A stretch of DNA of 64,000 nt from Plantago major (lineage: Eukaryota; Streptophyta; Magnoliopsida; Lamiales; Plantaginaceae): the NCBI GenBank assembly GCA_026545765.1, contig CM048841.1, forward strand, positions 91,589,419 through 91,653,418, given 5' to 3'. Below the pieces are notes generated by a model that searched no databases, had not been told where the DNA came from, and was given only the letters and a program-made list of their open reading frames with translations. The translations under genes were made by a program, and so were the position numbers. Below are positions 23,286-34,991 of this stretch, piece after piece. Each line of letters opens with the position of its first letter. Position 1 is the stretch's first letter.

Positions 23286-24999
23286 TTTAGTAGTTGCATG
23301 TATGACCAAGATGAGGAAGAAGACTTCACCAATGCTTGGAATAAAATGATCATGGATTATGGTCTACATGATAATGAATGGCTAGATAGATTATTTCATA
23401 TCAGAAAGAAGTGGGCACTGGTATATGGAAGAGAAACATTTTGTGCCGACATGTGCACATCACAACGTAGGGAGTCAATAAATAGTGCGATAAAGAGTTA
23501 TATTTCTTACAAGCATGGGCTAACATAATTCTTTGAACACTTCGAGAGGTTGGTAAGGGATCATCGCTATAAGGAATCCAAAGCAGATTACCACACGGAT
23601 CAGAGTGAACCTTCACTATCATTGCCTGTGCAGATTTTGAGGCATGCCGCTAGTGTATACACGCAAAAGATTTTTGAGCTTTTTCATAAAGAAGTGTGCA
23701 AAGATATTGACTGCGTTGTAAGAAGTCTTGACATAGATGGCACAATGGCCAGATTTGATGTAGTGTACGGTGAATCAAATCGACACCATATTGTGACTTA
23801 TGATTCTACGGATAGTTTTGTATCATGCGGGTGCAAGAAGTATGAGTTTGTTGGATTTCTTTGCTCACATGCATTAGCTGTTCTACAGTTTAAGCATATT
23901 AGAAAGATTCAAATATATCATGAAACGGTGGATGAAGTCTGCAAAAAAAATGTGATGTTGCTACTGATTTTCGGGACATGAGCGAAGTAGATCCCAAAGA
24001 ATTGAGGAGTTTTCGAGATAGGGAATTATGTGGGCTTAGTCGTCACTTGGTGTCAAGGGCTTCGGAAACACAAAAGTCATATGAAATCGCAAAGGAAGGT
24101 CTTCTTAAGTTATTAGGACAAATCGACGCATGTCATGAGGTGTCTGAAGTTCAAGAGCACACCGACAGCATATCAACTTGAATTGTCAATACTCCTGATC
24201 CTATTAACCACCAACAAAATGGTAATGACATTATCCAAAAAGTCTGTGGGATCAAACGTAAAGAGAAGGTTAATTACAAGACAAGCAAAAGGCCAAAAAG
24301 TTGTCTCGAAAAGACCACGAAGAAGAAAGGACCGACAAGCAGAAAGAGAGCAAATAAAGATCCAGAATTTATTGATATAAGTCAGAGTGCACCCAATGAG
24401 GTTTGTGTTTTCTCTTTTCAATTTAATTGTTTTATTATTTCAATACTTAAGTAAGTTATCATAATTTTAAAATCTTTGTACAGAATTCTCTAAACTGCTA
24501 TATTCTAGGACCACCCCAAATTTGAATGAACATTCACTTACTCAAGATTCCAACGATAGTTTTATCCAGGTATCAATTATAATTAATTTGATACTTTAGT
24601 TTTAGTGTTATTGAATTTAATTGTGTTTTCTAATATGTGTATTATCCTCCATGTACAAATTCAATGAAGCATTCCCAAATTATGTTTGATTTAGGGACAA
24701 ATGAGATGAAGTCTTCAAGTTCAAACAACCTGCATGAAGAATTCGAGCCTAGATTGTCCGAGCTTATGTTGGTATGTTATATACTACTTGAGGTGAATTT
24801 TGTACTGGTTATGAAATATTTTATGAGTTGACAAGATGAATATTTATTGTGTAATTTCATGGCAGATGGTTGATCCAAGCTTGAACAAACACCAGCTTTC
24901 TGTCGCATGCAAATCAATCGATAAACTCCTTGAACCGCATAATCAGGCTGAAGAAAGCAATCAACTCCATGAATCCCACAATCAACATGAAGGATGATA
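23286..24999 (+). pseudogene. FAR1-related (FRS, MULE-derived) pseudogene, C-terminal part
   Basis: FAR1/FHY3-related proteins are transcription factors domesticated from MULE transposases. The visible part begins inside the transposase domain (NAWNKMIMDYGLHDNEWLDR; HIRKKWALVYGRETFCADMC; TSQRRESINSAIK) and continues to a SWIM zinc finger (VSCGCKKYEFVGFLCSHAL, a CxC...CxH pattern, near 23,824-23,880). After it come FRS-type tail sequence with VCGIKRKEKVNYKTSKRPKS near 24,240 and a last exon ending near 24,999 (HESHNQHEG). The N-terminal FAR1 zinc-binding domain is missing. There is an in-frame stop at about 23,526, a frameshift near 23,950 and another stop near 24,180. It is a dead fragment, either of an FRS gene or of a related MULE. 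Confidence 0.8.
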
Positions 25000-25508
25000 C
25001 TGATAGTCAAGGTCCAACATAGATGATGATCACATTAGATTAGAACTTAATCTTTAATTGTTTTTTGTATCATTTTGAGTTTTCTAACTCAATTATCCAT
25101 GATGAGTTCGGTAGTTTGTTGACGGTCTGCTCATCTTTTCTAACTCAATTATCCAGGATAACAACATGATTATATGTACCCTCATATAACATATTACCTC
25201 TGTTATATGTACTTCTAGTATATCTGCTTTATGTTCTGATCGATGAATTTACTGAGACCTCCAGCCACCAGCCCTCCAATATTGAGTTTCTATTGTCTTC
25301 ATCACTCACAGTCTCACAATTATTTATAACAAGATTATAAAGGATTGATTTTGGGAACATGTGAACGTATAGAAGTATTAACTACTGAGTGTACAAATGC
25401 AGCTTCAACTATCATTACTAGAGATTCAAAGTTGAGTATACGAATGGGTCAAATTAACGACTCATGGATGAATCTATATTTAGTGTGGTAAATATTTAGT
25501 AAATAATA
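25000..25508. other. Intergenic, nothing recognised
   Basis: About 500 bp of AT-rich sequence. The only structure is a short direct repeat of TTTTCTAACTCAATTATCCA near 25,078 and 25,136. Confidence 0.5.
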
Positions 25509-25765
25509 CTCCCTCCGTTTTTTTAGAAACTTGTTATATTGACTTTGACCGGTCAACTGTCTTCGACTTTGATCGCAAATTACTCTTAAACGATAATAGT
25601 AAATAATTTAATAAAATCATATAATGAAAATTTAATAATTAAATTTTTATTATATGATTTTATTTAATTATTTACTATTATAGTTTAAGATTAATTTGTG
25701 GTCAAAGTCGGAGACAGTTGACCGCAGAATAGTAAAATGACAAGTTTTAAAAGGAATGGAGGGAG
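25509..25765. mobile_element. Stowaway-type MITE, near-perfect 257 bp palindrome
   Basis: It begins CTCCCTCCGTTTTTTTAG, ends AATGGAGGGAG, and is flanked by TA on both sides. Almost the whole element is one inverted repeat: the left arm (ACTTGTTATATTGACTTTG, AATTACTCTTAAACGATAAT, TAAATAATTTAATAAAATCA) returns in reverse complement on the right, so a transcript would form a hairpin of about 120 bp. A related, truncated copy lies at 47,287-47,430. Confidence 0.85.
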
Positions 25766-26788
25766 TATTTGATAGTGAAATTATGGGTAATTATTTTATG
25801 GGTAATTATTTGTTGTAATAGGACTATATTTAGTAAAAGAATTCTTGACCATGGTTAAATCTTTCACAAAGTCTTTAAAGAGACAGGTATTAGTGAGAGA
25901 CCTGAGAGGCGGATTGATGTTCTTAAGTATATGTGTAATGTTTTAAACTATATCAGTAAATGTTTTATGAGTGAACATTTTACATCATTTTTTAAGCAAT
26001 GTATATCACCGATGTTCTTAATAAAACGTGTAATGTTTTTGGCTATAACTGTAATGTTTGTCCGTCTTTTTTAGTTTTTTTATAACACCGTCTCTCGAGA
26101 GACTTGCTCTAAATCTTTAGCTTAGTTACTTAGTTAGAATTTGACAAATTGACCAATAGGAAGAATGAGGTATTTTAGGGGGTATTTAATGGCCGTCCGG
26201 ATTTACTATACCGAATTATGTACCATCTCTCGTACCGTGGTTGCAATAGTGACACGTGGATATGCAAATAAAGGATGATAAATCTTGTTGATTACAATCT
26301 CCCGGAAATCTACTCCTCAATCTTTTCATTCAAAAAATTAGGAAACATATATGGGAAATGCAATCTGAAATTTATTTTACTTAAATTTGTCATTAATAAA
26401 AAAGGTCTACGGCTTGATTCTACCGTCATATTATCATTAGCTCGACTCTCCAAGTCAACAAAGCATACAAAACAGGATTGCTACTTGCTACTGTACGTAT
26501 TGCTTGAATTGCAGGAGATTTATTCCCATAATCTTGATTCCCACATTTTGCTCAACGTACTTTTAGAACCGATAAATTTCAAATACACTGAAAAGAATGC
26601 CCATGAAATTGTTAGAATTTTAGCATTAATGAAGTTAGTCCATGACTTTGTACCTCAACCAAAGGGGCCCCACACATTTGAAATGAAGTTTCATTAAACG
26701 TGTATAATCTACTATGGTAGTAGCTGACACTTGAGAAAGAATTACTAAAATTCATTGAAAGGTGAAAGAGTTATTGAAGCTCAAAGTG
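25766..26788. other. Intergenic with one unrecognised 140-codon open frame
   Basis: Open frame 26,275-26,697 (+) starts MINLVDYNLPEIYSSIFSFK and ends TFEMKFH. It is Leu/Ile/Lys-rich and I know no family for it. The AT-rich composition makes a chance frame likely. The rest holds repeated TTATGGGTAATTATTT near 25,784-25,812 and no other structure. Confidence 0.3.
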
Positions 26789-27548
26789 TGTTGGTTGATG
26801 CATTGAATATGGAATGCCAAGAGTTGTAATTGGAGAAGTCCCACATGACTAAAATTGATGAAGAAGGAACTACTTATTAGTCCAAGACTTGGGTTAAGTG
26901 ATTGGGCCCTTAGGGCTTTTGGGAAGGGAGGAGCTAGATGCTCTACACACGCCTTCCAGCTCGCTTGAGAACCGGCCCGTCGTTGGACGTGGGTTCGAGG
27001 GTCACGATCTTGAGTTGATTATTATCTTTTTGGGCCAGAAACATATTGTGTTTGGTTAAATAAGATGATAATCTGAAATAAAAAAAAACCATCGATCGAG
27101 TCCGTTGGTCGGCGAATGGTTGTGTCCGTTCGGTTTGAATTTGAATCGAATTGTCCGACCATTCGCCAAAGGATGTAATCGAACGAAAAAATGTGCATTG
27201 TCAATTTTTGTTTCTGATTAACCTTTGCGAAAGGATACATCTATTCGCATCGCAACTCTTCAATATTATAAATAGCCCCTAGAATCGATTTCAACACACA
27301 AAGAATCCATTCTCCTTCCTTCTTCAACTACACTCTCTAAAGCCGGAAAAACCTTTATCAGTTAGTTCGCAGAGTCAAAGTTCGAGTGCTAGAACTCGAT
27401 TCACATCCGTTTCTATCCTCGGGAGACTATTTGTCAAGTAAACCGTCAAGACCAAAGGGCAATATAATCTTAAGGAATAAAACTTTGCTCAACAAATCTA
27501 ATCCTATTCCTTACTCATAGTCCTCATACACTACCGCCTCTCACAACA
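26789..27548. repeat. Possible solo LTR
   Basis: About 760 bp with TGTTG...CAACA ends, a TATAAATAGCCCC promoter-like box near 27,271, and the layout of a plant LTR (U3 with short repeats, R/U5 T-rich). No matching flanking duplication is seen and no internal region belongs to it. It is treated as an old fragment, and the assignment is tentative. Confidence 0.35.
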
Positions 27549-27755
27549 GAAATTCACAGATATGTTATAAGCTTTCAAAAAAACTGGCATTACCAGCAGC
27601 TAGCACATATATGATAAATTTCAAGAATTTTGTAACAGCCAGTGCATATCTACATGGAAAATAAGTGAAGTAAAATAAAGTAACCATCTAATGGCTGATA
27701 AAACAGTTATCGGCAAATTTCTTCAGCTAGTGCAAGTTGATTGATTCATATATAT

Positions 27756-27895
27756 TGTAAGATTATAAGAATATATTTCTTATTATTGGATTCAATGATG
27801 AGTACATGTATTTATACAATGTGATAACTTGATCACCAAGTATTCTAATCTAAGTCTAATCTAACTAGGATTCTAGATATATACATATTCTAACA
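27756..27895 (-). repeat. Short copia LTR
   Basis: 140 bp with TGTTAG...CTTACA ends on the minus strand, lying directly after the copia RNase H region. It contains a TATAAATAC box. A partner LTR was not found, so age cannot be estimated from LTR divergence. Confidence 0.65.
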
Positions 27896-30640
27896 CACCC
27901 GCAATAGGCGGGAGGCTTTATGAATGCATCACGAAAATCATCAAAGAGAATCTTCGGAAGTCCCTTAGTAAAAATGTCAGCAATCTGATAACGAGTGGGG
28001 ACATGTAAGACTCGAACTTCACCTTTGGCAACCTTTTCGCGGACGAAGTGTATATCCATCTCTATGGGCTTCGTGCGTTGATGTTGGACTGGATTACCGG
28101 ACAAGTAAATAGCACTAACATTGTCACAGTAAACGAGCGTTGCTTTATGAACCGGAAAGTGCAGTTCGAGAAGTAAATTGCGAAGCCAAGAAGATTCAGA
28201 AACAACATTAGCAACACCGCGATATTCTTAAGACCGGAGCGAGAAAGAGTGGGTCGCTAGAAGACCAAGAGATGAGATTATCACCAAGAAAAACACAATA
28301 ACCGGAAGTGGATCGCCTAGTATCTGGACAACCACCCCAGTCAGCATCCGTATAGGAAGTCAAGGTGTCCACTCGCGATTTATATAATTGCAATCCAAAG
28401 TCCTTGGTTCCTTGAATGTAGCGTATAATACGCTTGAGAGCATTCATATGATCAACCCGAGGATCGTGCATGTGAAGACACACCTGTTGAACCGCATAAG
28501 AGATATCCGGACGAGTGAATGTGAGATACTGAAGAGCACCAGCAAGTTGACGATATGTGGTGGGATCAGCGAATGGAGGAGCATCCGAGGAGCTGAGTTT
28601 CTGTTTAGTGTCGACCGGTGTTTGCGATGGAGAGCAGGTTGACATGCCAGCTCTATCAAGAATCTCGTCTGCATATTGTTTCGGAGAGAAATAAACCGTC
28701 CTTGTTTGAGTTACTGATGATACCCAAGAAATGGCGAGAGGACCAAGGTCCTTCATAGCAAATTCGGCACTTAAGAAGGCCATAATCGAGCTGCGAAGAG
28801 TGTCAGTGGACGTAGTGAGAATAATATCGTCAACATAGAGAAGAATATATGCAATGTCAGAACCACGCTGGTAGATAAACAATGAATGGTCAACTTTGCT
28901 ATGAGAGAAACCAATGCATAATATGGTCAAGAGTACCGGTACCAAGCCCTAGGTGCTTGCTTCAATCCGTAGAGATTTCTTCAGTAAACAAACATGGTCA
29001 GGAAATCTCGAGTCTCGGAACCCCAAAGGCTGATGCATGTAGACGGTTTCTGTAAGGTTACCGTGAAGAAACGCATTCTTAACGTCAAGTTGGTGAATTG
29101 GCCAAGATCGAGATACTGCAATGCTAAGTACGGTGCGAATAGAGGCTGGCAATGACGATGAATGTCTCATCACAATCAACACCTTTCTGCTGAGATCGAC
29201 CATCACCTACAAGACGAGCCTTATGTCGCTCAAAAGAACCGTCAGATTTCTTTTTATGACGAAAAATCCACATAGATCGAATAATATTTGCATTCTGTGG
29301 CTTAGGAACTAACTCCCAAGTCTTATTATCAATAAGAGCATTATATTCATCAAGCATTGCGGATTTCCAATTCGGGTCGGTTAAAGCATGGACGGGATTA
29401 CGAGGAAGAGGTGAAAAATCGCAGGAGGAGGCAAAGTTAACGAAATTTGGACCATAGTATTTCGGATTCAATACGCGAGGCCGGGTGGAGGTAACGGTTA
29501 GCTTTGGTCCGAACCGGTTTGGGAGGAGTGCAGCTTGATGGGGCGAGAACCGTGGAGAATCGCACGCCTTCAGTGGAAGCGAACCGGTGGAGGTCATGCC
29601 TTCAGTGGAGCGAAGCCGGAAGGAGGGCAGGTGTCTGATTAAGGAGAATCGTGAAGGAAGGAGGCGGTTGCCTGAGAGGCAGAACCGGTTGGTCGAATGA
29701 CCGGATCAAGCATATGATGAAGAATGGCGGGTTCGATTCCTGAATCCAAATACTCGTATGTGTTCGAGTTTGGCGTGTGCAATGTGGAAAAAGGGAAAGT
29801 GGTTTCGTAAAAAATGACATGTCGAGAGACAAATATCTTACGATTAGAGATCTCATAACACTTGTATCCCCGATGATCGGAAGGATACCCCAGAAATACA
29901 CACGGGACCGAACGAGCTTGGAGTTTGTTTATAGTGGGGGATGGGAAGAGGGGAAAACAAAGACAACCAAAAGCACGAAGATGGTTATAGCTTGGAAGTT
30001 TGTTGTAGAGAATTTGAGTAGGGGAGGAAGAGTTAAGCACCTTCGAGGGAAGGATGTTGAGAAGATAAGTTGCGGTGGCAAGTGCATGATGCCAAAAGGT
30101 AGGTGGCATGGATGCGTGAGCAAGAAGTGTCCGGATTATATTGTTTAGGGAACGAATATGCCTTTCGGCTTTGCCGTTTTGAGATGAAGTGTGAGGACAA
30201 GAAAAACGGAAGTGAATACCGTTAGTTTGGGCAAAGGAGTGAAATAGACCATTGCAAATTCCTTGCCATTATCGCATTGTATATTCTTAATAGAAGTATT
30301 GAAATGGGTGCGAACAAAGGCATGAAACATAGTGAAGATAGAATACACTTGAGATTTCTTAGAGATAGGAAAAGTCCATAAAAACTTAGAAAAATCATCA
30401 AGAAAAAGCACATAATAGCGGTGTCCGCTTGAGCTAGCTATCGGAGAAGTCCAGAGATCACTATGCACAATATCAAAGGGAGAAGTAGTGTTTGACAATG
30501 AATTATGAAACGGCAATTTTATTTGTTTCCCCAAAGAACATGAGGGACAAAACTGATGTTTAAGAGCATTACAATGAATATAATTCTTGCTAGAGAGAGA
30601 TCGAAGAGTAGTCTCTCCCGGATGCCCTAAACGACTATGC
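27756..30640 (-). mobile_element. Ty1/copia retrotransposon, broken fossil (integrase, RT, RNase H, one LTR)
   Basis: An LTR retrotransposon fossil on the minus strand. Parts in order from right to left: GAG-pre-integrase (HSRLGHPGE), integrase core (FDIVHSDLWTSP, SIKNIQCDNGKEFA), the post-integrase region (LRAFGCLCFP, FLGYPSDHRGYKCY), reverse transcriptase (LYVDDIILT), and RNase H (SYTDADWGGCPDTRRSTSGY, ADIFTKGLP). The order integrase before RT is diagnostic of copia. Only the downstream LTR (27,756-27,895) is seen; gag and the upstream LTR are not. The coding part is broken in several places. Confidence 0.88.
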
Positions 30641-31176
30641 CATAAAAAAAACTTCTTCCTTCTTCTTCCCTAGTAATCTTTCTTCCTAGTAATGCTTTGG
30701 AAGTGGATTAATTGAATTGATCATGAAATATTTCGATGGCGTTGGGTTCGTTGCATCATTGTTATATATATATATTCGATCCATTTCAGCGTATATTGGT
30801 TTGAATTGGATCGAATATATGTATATCTAGGTTGCACCAAGAGAACTGAATCATCCATTCGTATTTGTTCATCCCCTTCCTTCCGGATCAATCAATTTGT
30901 AGAATCAAATTTTAGCCTTTTATGATTATTGTTTGAATAGACGAATTGTTGGTCGATCGGAAGAGAACTCGGCGGATTGGAGGAAGCAATATGCGAAAAA
31001 ACCGTGCGAGCCGCTGCGAATTGGTGACTTGCACCTTTTTTTGGCCAAAAAGAAAAAAGAAGAAATTTAAGGGCCTTTGTGCAAAAAGCCCTAGCCCTAA
31101 TTTAAAACACAGCCGCTATTGCCATTTCCTTTGTTCTCTTTTGTTCTCCGGCGACGCTTTTGTTCTCCAATTGTTA
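30641..31176. other. Unassigned stretch ending in 5'-leader-like sequence
   Basis: 30,760-30,830 contains a TATATATATA tract and two nearly complementary GATCGAATATA words. 31,080-31,170 (AGCCCTAGCCCTAATTT, then CTTTGTTCTC repeats and CCGGCGACG) looks like the leader of a plant housekeeping or ribosomal-protein gene, cut off at 31,176 by the transposon that follows. No coding exon is seen. Confidence 0.35.
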
Positions 31177-31475
31177 GACCACTCTCAATGGGTCTTCGCT
31201 AAGACCGTGAATAGTGGCGGTCGTGAGCTAAGGCTGATTTAATGATCACTGCAGAAAAAAACTGTCCAACAGGTCGTGCTAAGGTCGTGAATAGTGTTTT
31301 TAATATTTTTTTTCGTTTTTTAATATACTTTTTAACTTGCTTAACATATTATAAGAGTGATTAGAAGTTGAAATTACTCAAATTGGATTCTTAAAACTCG
31401 TTTTATAATTTATTGAGATTGAAATCAGACGGTTACAAAACGACGACAACAACAACATTAACAACATATATTGAA

Positions 31476-31560
31476 ATAGTCGTTGTTTAATCTGTTTGAA
31501 AAATATAGTCGTTGTTTAATCCGTTTGAAAAATATAGTCGTTGTTTAATCCGTTTGAAAC
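31476..31560. repeat. Three tandem copies of a 28 bp unit
   Basis: The unit TAGTCGTTGTTTAATCCGTT followed by TGAAAAATA is repeated about three times in the subterminal part of the PIF/Harbinger remnant, where repeated transposase-binding sites are common. Confidence 0.8.
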
Positions 31561-31743
31561 TTATATCCGTTCGGAACAACATGTATTAAAAACACACAGA
31601 TTCATATATTGAAATCATGCGGATACAACATCACAACATTACAGTCCTAATACATGATTGAAATTGAAAACACACAACATCATACAACATTGAAATCATA
31701 CTTGAAATGAAATGAAAGCACACAACAACAAACATAGAAGGAA

Positions 31744-33046
31744 TCACATTCCGAGCTCGGACTGGAGCTTCTGCAGGATAGAAAGCTCCATCGGTGACAA
31801 GTTATCGAACCTGTTTTGTAGATCGATCATCATTTGGAACTTCCCCAACGTAGCAGCTTGATGTTGACTCTCATCAAGCACTCTCACGTCCTCAGACTTC
31901 TTCTCCGCCTTCATTCGCATCACTTCAAGCTTCCTCTCCTCAAACTCAAGCCTCCGCGCCTCAGCTTGCTTCCTGTCCTCAATCTTCCTCAGTTTAAGCT
32001 CAAGCCTCTTCTCCTCAATTATATTCTTGCCTTGGAAGGATTCATTCAAACCGTCCATAATCGAGCTTCCACTCGAACCCCTGCTTTTGCAAGGCCTTTG
32101 CCTTCGCACGACCCATAGGGCGCTTCGATGCAATTTCGCTCCCATCATCAATGCATTCCAAACCCCTTTTGGTACCGCTCCCACCACTAACCTCAACATT
32201 GATAGCCTCATCAGCTGATCCACCACCATATGCCCGAGGTTGCGCCCTGCACCTACTCACCCCGGTTGCACTGGTGAAATTCATGTGAGATTGCCACTGC
32301 GGATAGTGCCTCATTACTTCCCAACAATGCATGTTATTAAACTTACTGCCCTGCCTCTGTTTGTGTAGCTTTTTGGCCATGTTGATAACATCATCGTCAT
32401 TGTAACCGCTTTTATCTCCAACACATCTTTCTGCATCATCATAAGCTGAGACAAAGTGGTTTACATCTTCTTTCATCCGAGTCCACCTACCACGTAGTGA
32501 ATTTGCAGTTCGAGATGTGAGATCGGTAAGAGGATGGCCATCTCTAATGTTTTGCTCCCAGATTTCCTGAACTTCCACAAACATCGAAGTATACGTGCGG
32601 TTGGTGGCTTTCACCGGATCCTCACTTAACGACATGAAAATCTGGATGAGACCACGATCCTCCTCTTCAGAGTACGAACTCCTTGACCCATCCTTTTCTT
32701 CCTCTTTCCCCGCGGTTGAGGCTGCCTTTTTTCCAGTAGGCTTGCGAGGTTTCCTTCCTTTCCCTTTTGTCACAGGTTCCGGTTGAGTCTCCAGAACAGA
32801 CTCCGGTGGATAAGTTGAAGAGTCTGGGTTGTATGAATTGTAGCATCCGGTCGTATCGTAGAATGAAGGTTCCGGTTGGCCTTTGGGTGAGATGGGAATT
32901 TGGGAGTTGGGAGTGATACCATAAAACTCATTCAGAAATGCCGGTATTTTATCCAACATTCCTTGTTGAGTGAGCCATATGTATGTCGGATGTTCAAATG
33001 AATTTGGTGGAGTGGAGTTCGAATTTTGGGAGTTGGGAGTAGACAT
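31744..33046 (-). pseudogene. PIF/Harbinger ORF1, Myb/SANT-like protein (one frameshift)
   Basis: ORF1 proteins of PIF/Pong elements bind DNA and help the transposase; plant annotations often mislabel them. Reading starts at 33,046 (MSTPNSQNSNSTPPNSFEHP) with a Pro/Gln-rich lead, a basic KGKGRKPRKPTGKKA stretch, then the SANT-like trihelix domain (SYSEEEDRGLIQIFMSLSED; LRGRWTRMKEDVNHFVSAYD) and the RPMGRAKAKALQKQ motif. Near 32,060 the frame shifts, and the charged coiled-coil tail continues in another frame (EEKRLELKLRKIEDRKQAEA) to a stop at 31,744. Apart from this one shift the protein looks almost whole (about 430 residues), so the element is probably not very old. Confidence 0.78.
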
Positions 33047-33060
33047 TTTAGCGTTTTGAA

Positions 33061-33999
33061 TTTAAGAAGTAGAAGATGAGAGGAAATTGAGGTGTGGTGA
33101 AATGGGTTGTGAATGAGTTCGATTATTCTGGAAGTAAGTTAGAAGGGAGCACTCAATAGGATCGGTAGCTATGAAATCCAAGGTGGAATGTTCAACGACA
33201 TGAAGAATGGGAAGCTGGATCCCAACTGCTAGGGGAGTTGATTTCCCAGTGCTGGTAATCAAAGGAGTGTCAATCTTTTCGACTGGAACAAGTGATACAA
33301 TAGACTCAGAAACAACAGTATTGGTAAGATGAGATTTACGTTCCATGATGCCTTGGTAAAAACCTCCCACGTCTGAAGGAACAAGAGACGCTCGTCGATT
33401 GACACTCACCAAGAGATAATTGCAAAGAAGTACACCGTTGATCTAACTCCAAAAAACATATTTATCATGAAATCCGGCTGCATATGCTTCCTTCTGGTCA
33501 AAGAATGCCCTGGTGAGCAACCCATAGGAAAACAATAAAACAATACTCGTTGCATAGATTGTTCAGTCATGGAAGACCACAGACAGATACCATCGAGTAT
33601 GCGGAGACTTCTTTTGGATGAGTGATTTTACCAGGTGAGTTTTACATTTTTTCTGTAAATAACCTGAATCTTATATTTTGATTAAATTCTTCTTTTTTTG
33701 AGTGAAATGTCTTATTATTCTCCCTTGCAATCAAATGTGTAATTTACTCGATTTCGTGTCATAAATGAACGTGTTTATGCTATGCTAGCATTTGTGTATG
33801 AAGGATTGTTGTTTGAGTTATCGTTGTTTCGAATTGTAAGAGAATTTGCTCATAAAATAGCATTATGTAGGATTTGTGGCCATATAAATTATTTCTCCTG
33901 GTTTTCATAATTTCTTTTGCAGCCTAACTCATTAGACAACAGTTTCATTTGACCTGAGTGTCAAATAGACTAAGAAGACTAGTATAATTACCTTCGTTG
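33061..33999. other. Unrecognised stretch with a 116-codon open frame
   Basis: Minus-strand frame 33,062-33,412 reads MVSVNRRASLVPSDVGGFYQ and ends HLNFLSSSTS. It continues upstream as broken frames (AFFDQKEAYAAGFHDKYVFW near 33,460-33,520). I do not recognise a family. It may be a gene fragment carried by one of the neighbouring elements. A good splice-like AG/GTGAG edge lies near 33,633 on the plus strand. Confidence 0.3.
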
Positions 34000-34990
34000 C
34001 TATGCTATGGACTCCTGGTGAGAAACCAGGACAGAAATCAATCAAGATCAATTAAGATCAATCACTAACCAAGATCCAATAATCAACAGATTTAGGTAAT
34101 CTCTGATTGACATCCCCCTCAAATTGATGAGGGTGATTAACCAACTTCAATTTGCCCACAAGAAACTGATGACGCGGACCTGAAAGGGCTTTGGTAAAGA
34201 TGTTGGCAATTTGAAGACTCATTGAGACATGAGGAAGAGAAATAACTTTAGATTCAAAGGCCTCACGAATAAAGTGACAATCAACCTCAATATGTTTCGT
34301 CTGTTCTTGAAAAACAGGATTAGCAATTATATGAACAACACTAGTGTTGTCCACATTCAAGGGAGTAGGACCATGAGGAAAAAAACCATGCTCAACAAGC
34401 AAACCACGCAGCCATATGATTTCAGAGCATGCAATAGACATAGCTCGATACTCTGACTCGGTGGAGGACTTAGACACATGATCTTGTTTCTTACACTTCC
34501 AAAAAATAAGAGAAGAACCCAAAAACATACACCATCCAACAGAGATGCGAAAGTGTCGGAACACCCAGCCCAACCAGCATCACTATAGGCAGAAAGCTGA
34601 AGAGGTGTCCCAGATGGAAAATGAAGGCCTCTACTAATCGTCCCCAGGACATAACATATAATACGACGAACAGCAGCCAAATGCAAATGACGTGGATTTT
34701 GAATAAACTGACTAACTTGTTGAACAGAAAAGGAAAGATCAGGACGGCTAATAGTCAAGTAAACCAAACTGCCAACAAGCTTACGATATAGAGTTGGATC
34801 AGGAAGAAGATCTCCATCGTCTTTCTGGAGCTTAAGATTGGCTTCCATAGGTGTGTCAACAGGTGCAAAATCAGAAAGACTAGCAGTGGCAATAAGATCA
34901 CGGGCATACTTAGCTTGATTGAGGAAAAGGCCAGATGAGTGAGTATGAACCTCAAGACCAAGAAAGTATGTGAGAGGACCCAAATCCTTC
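34000..34990 (-). mobile_element. Ty1/copia fossil, 3' part only (RT end, RNase H, LTR start)
   Basis: A second copia fossil, of a different family from the first. It shows the last part of reverse transcriptase (MKDLGPLTYFLGLEV; LVGSLVYLTISRPDLSFSVQ), RNase H (LSAYSDAGWAGCSDT; KSSTESEYRAMSIACSEIIW; KHIEVDCHFIRE; ANIFTKAL), a polypurine tract (GAGGGGGA on the minus strand near 34,113-34,120) and the start of an LTR (TGTCAATCAG) running left. Everything upstream in the element is missing. It is broken in a few places. Confidence 0.82.
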
Positions 34991-34991
34991 A

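Larger units (their letters stand above)
31177..33060 (-). mobile_element. PIF/Harbinger-type DNA transposon remnant
   Basis: The left end follows TTA (31,174-31,176) and reads GACCACTCTCAATGGGTC, which matches the terminal style of plant PIF/Harbinger and Tourist elements that duplicate TTA/TAA. Inside is the Myb-like accessory ORF1 on the minus strand, while the DDE transposase ORF is absent. I find no matching right terminus, so the right side is truncated or lost. Confidence 0.6.

Noticed and set aside
26275-26697. 140-codon open frame
   Set aside because: AT-rich, no recognisable domain, no splice or promoter context; kept only as a note.
29777-30148. Plus-strand 123-codon frame
   Set aside because: Antisense of the copia fossil, no independent support.
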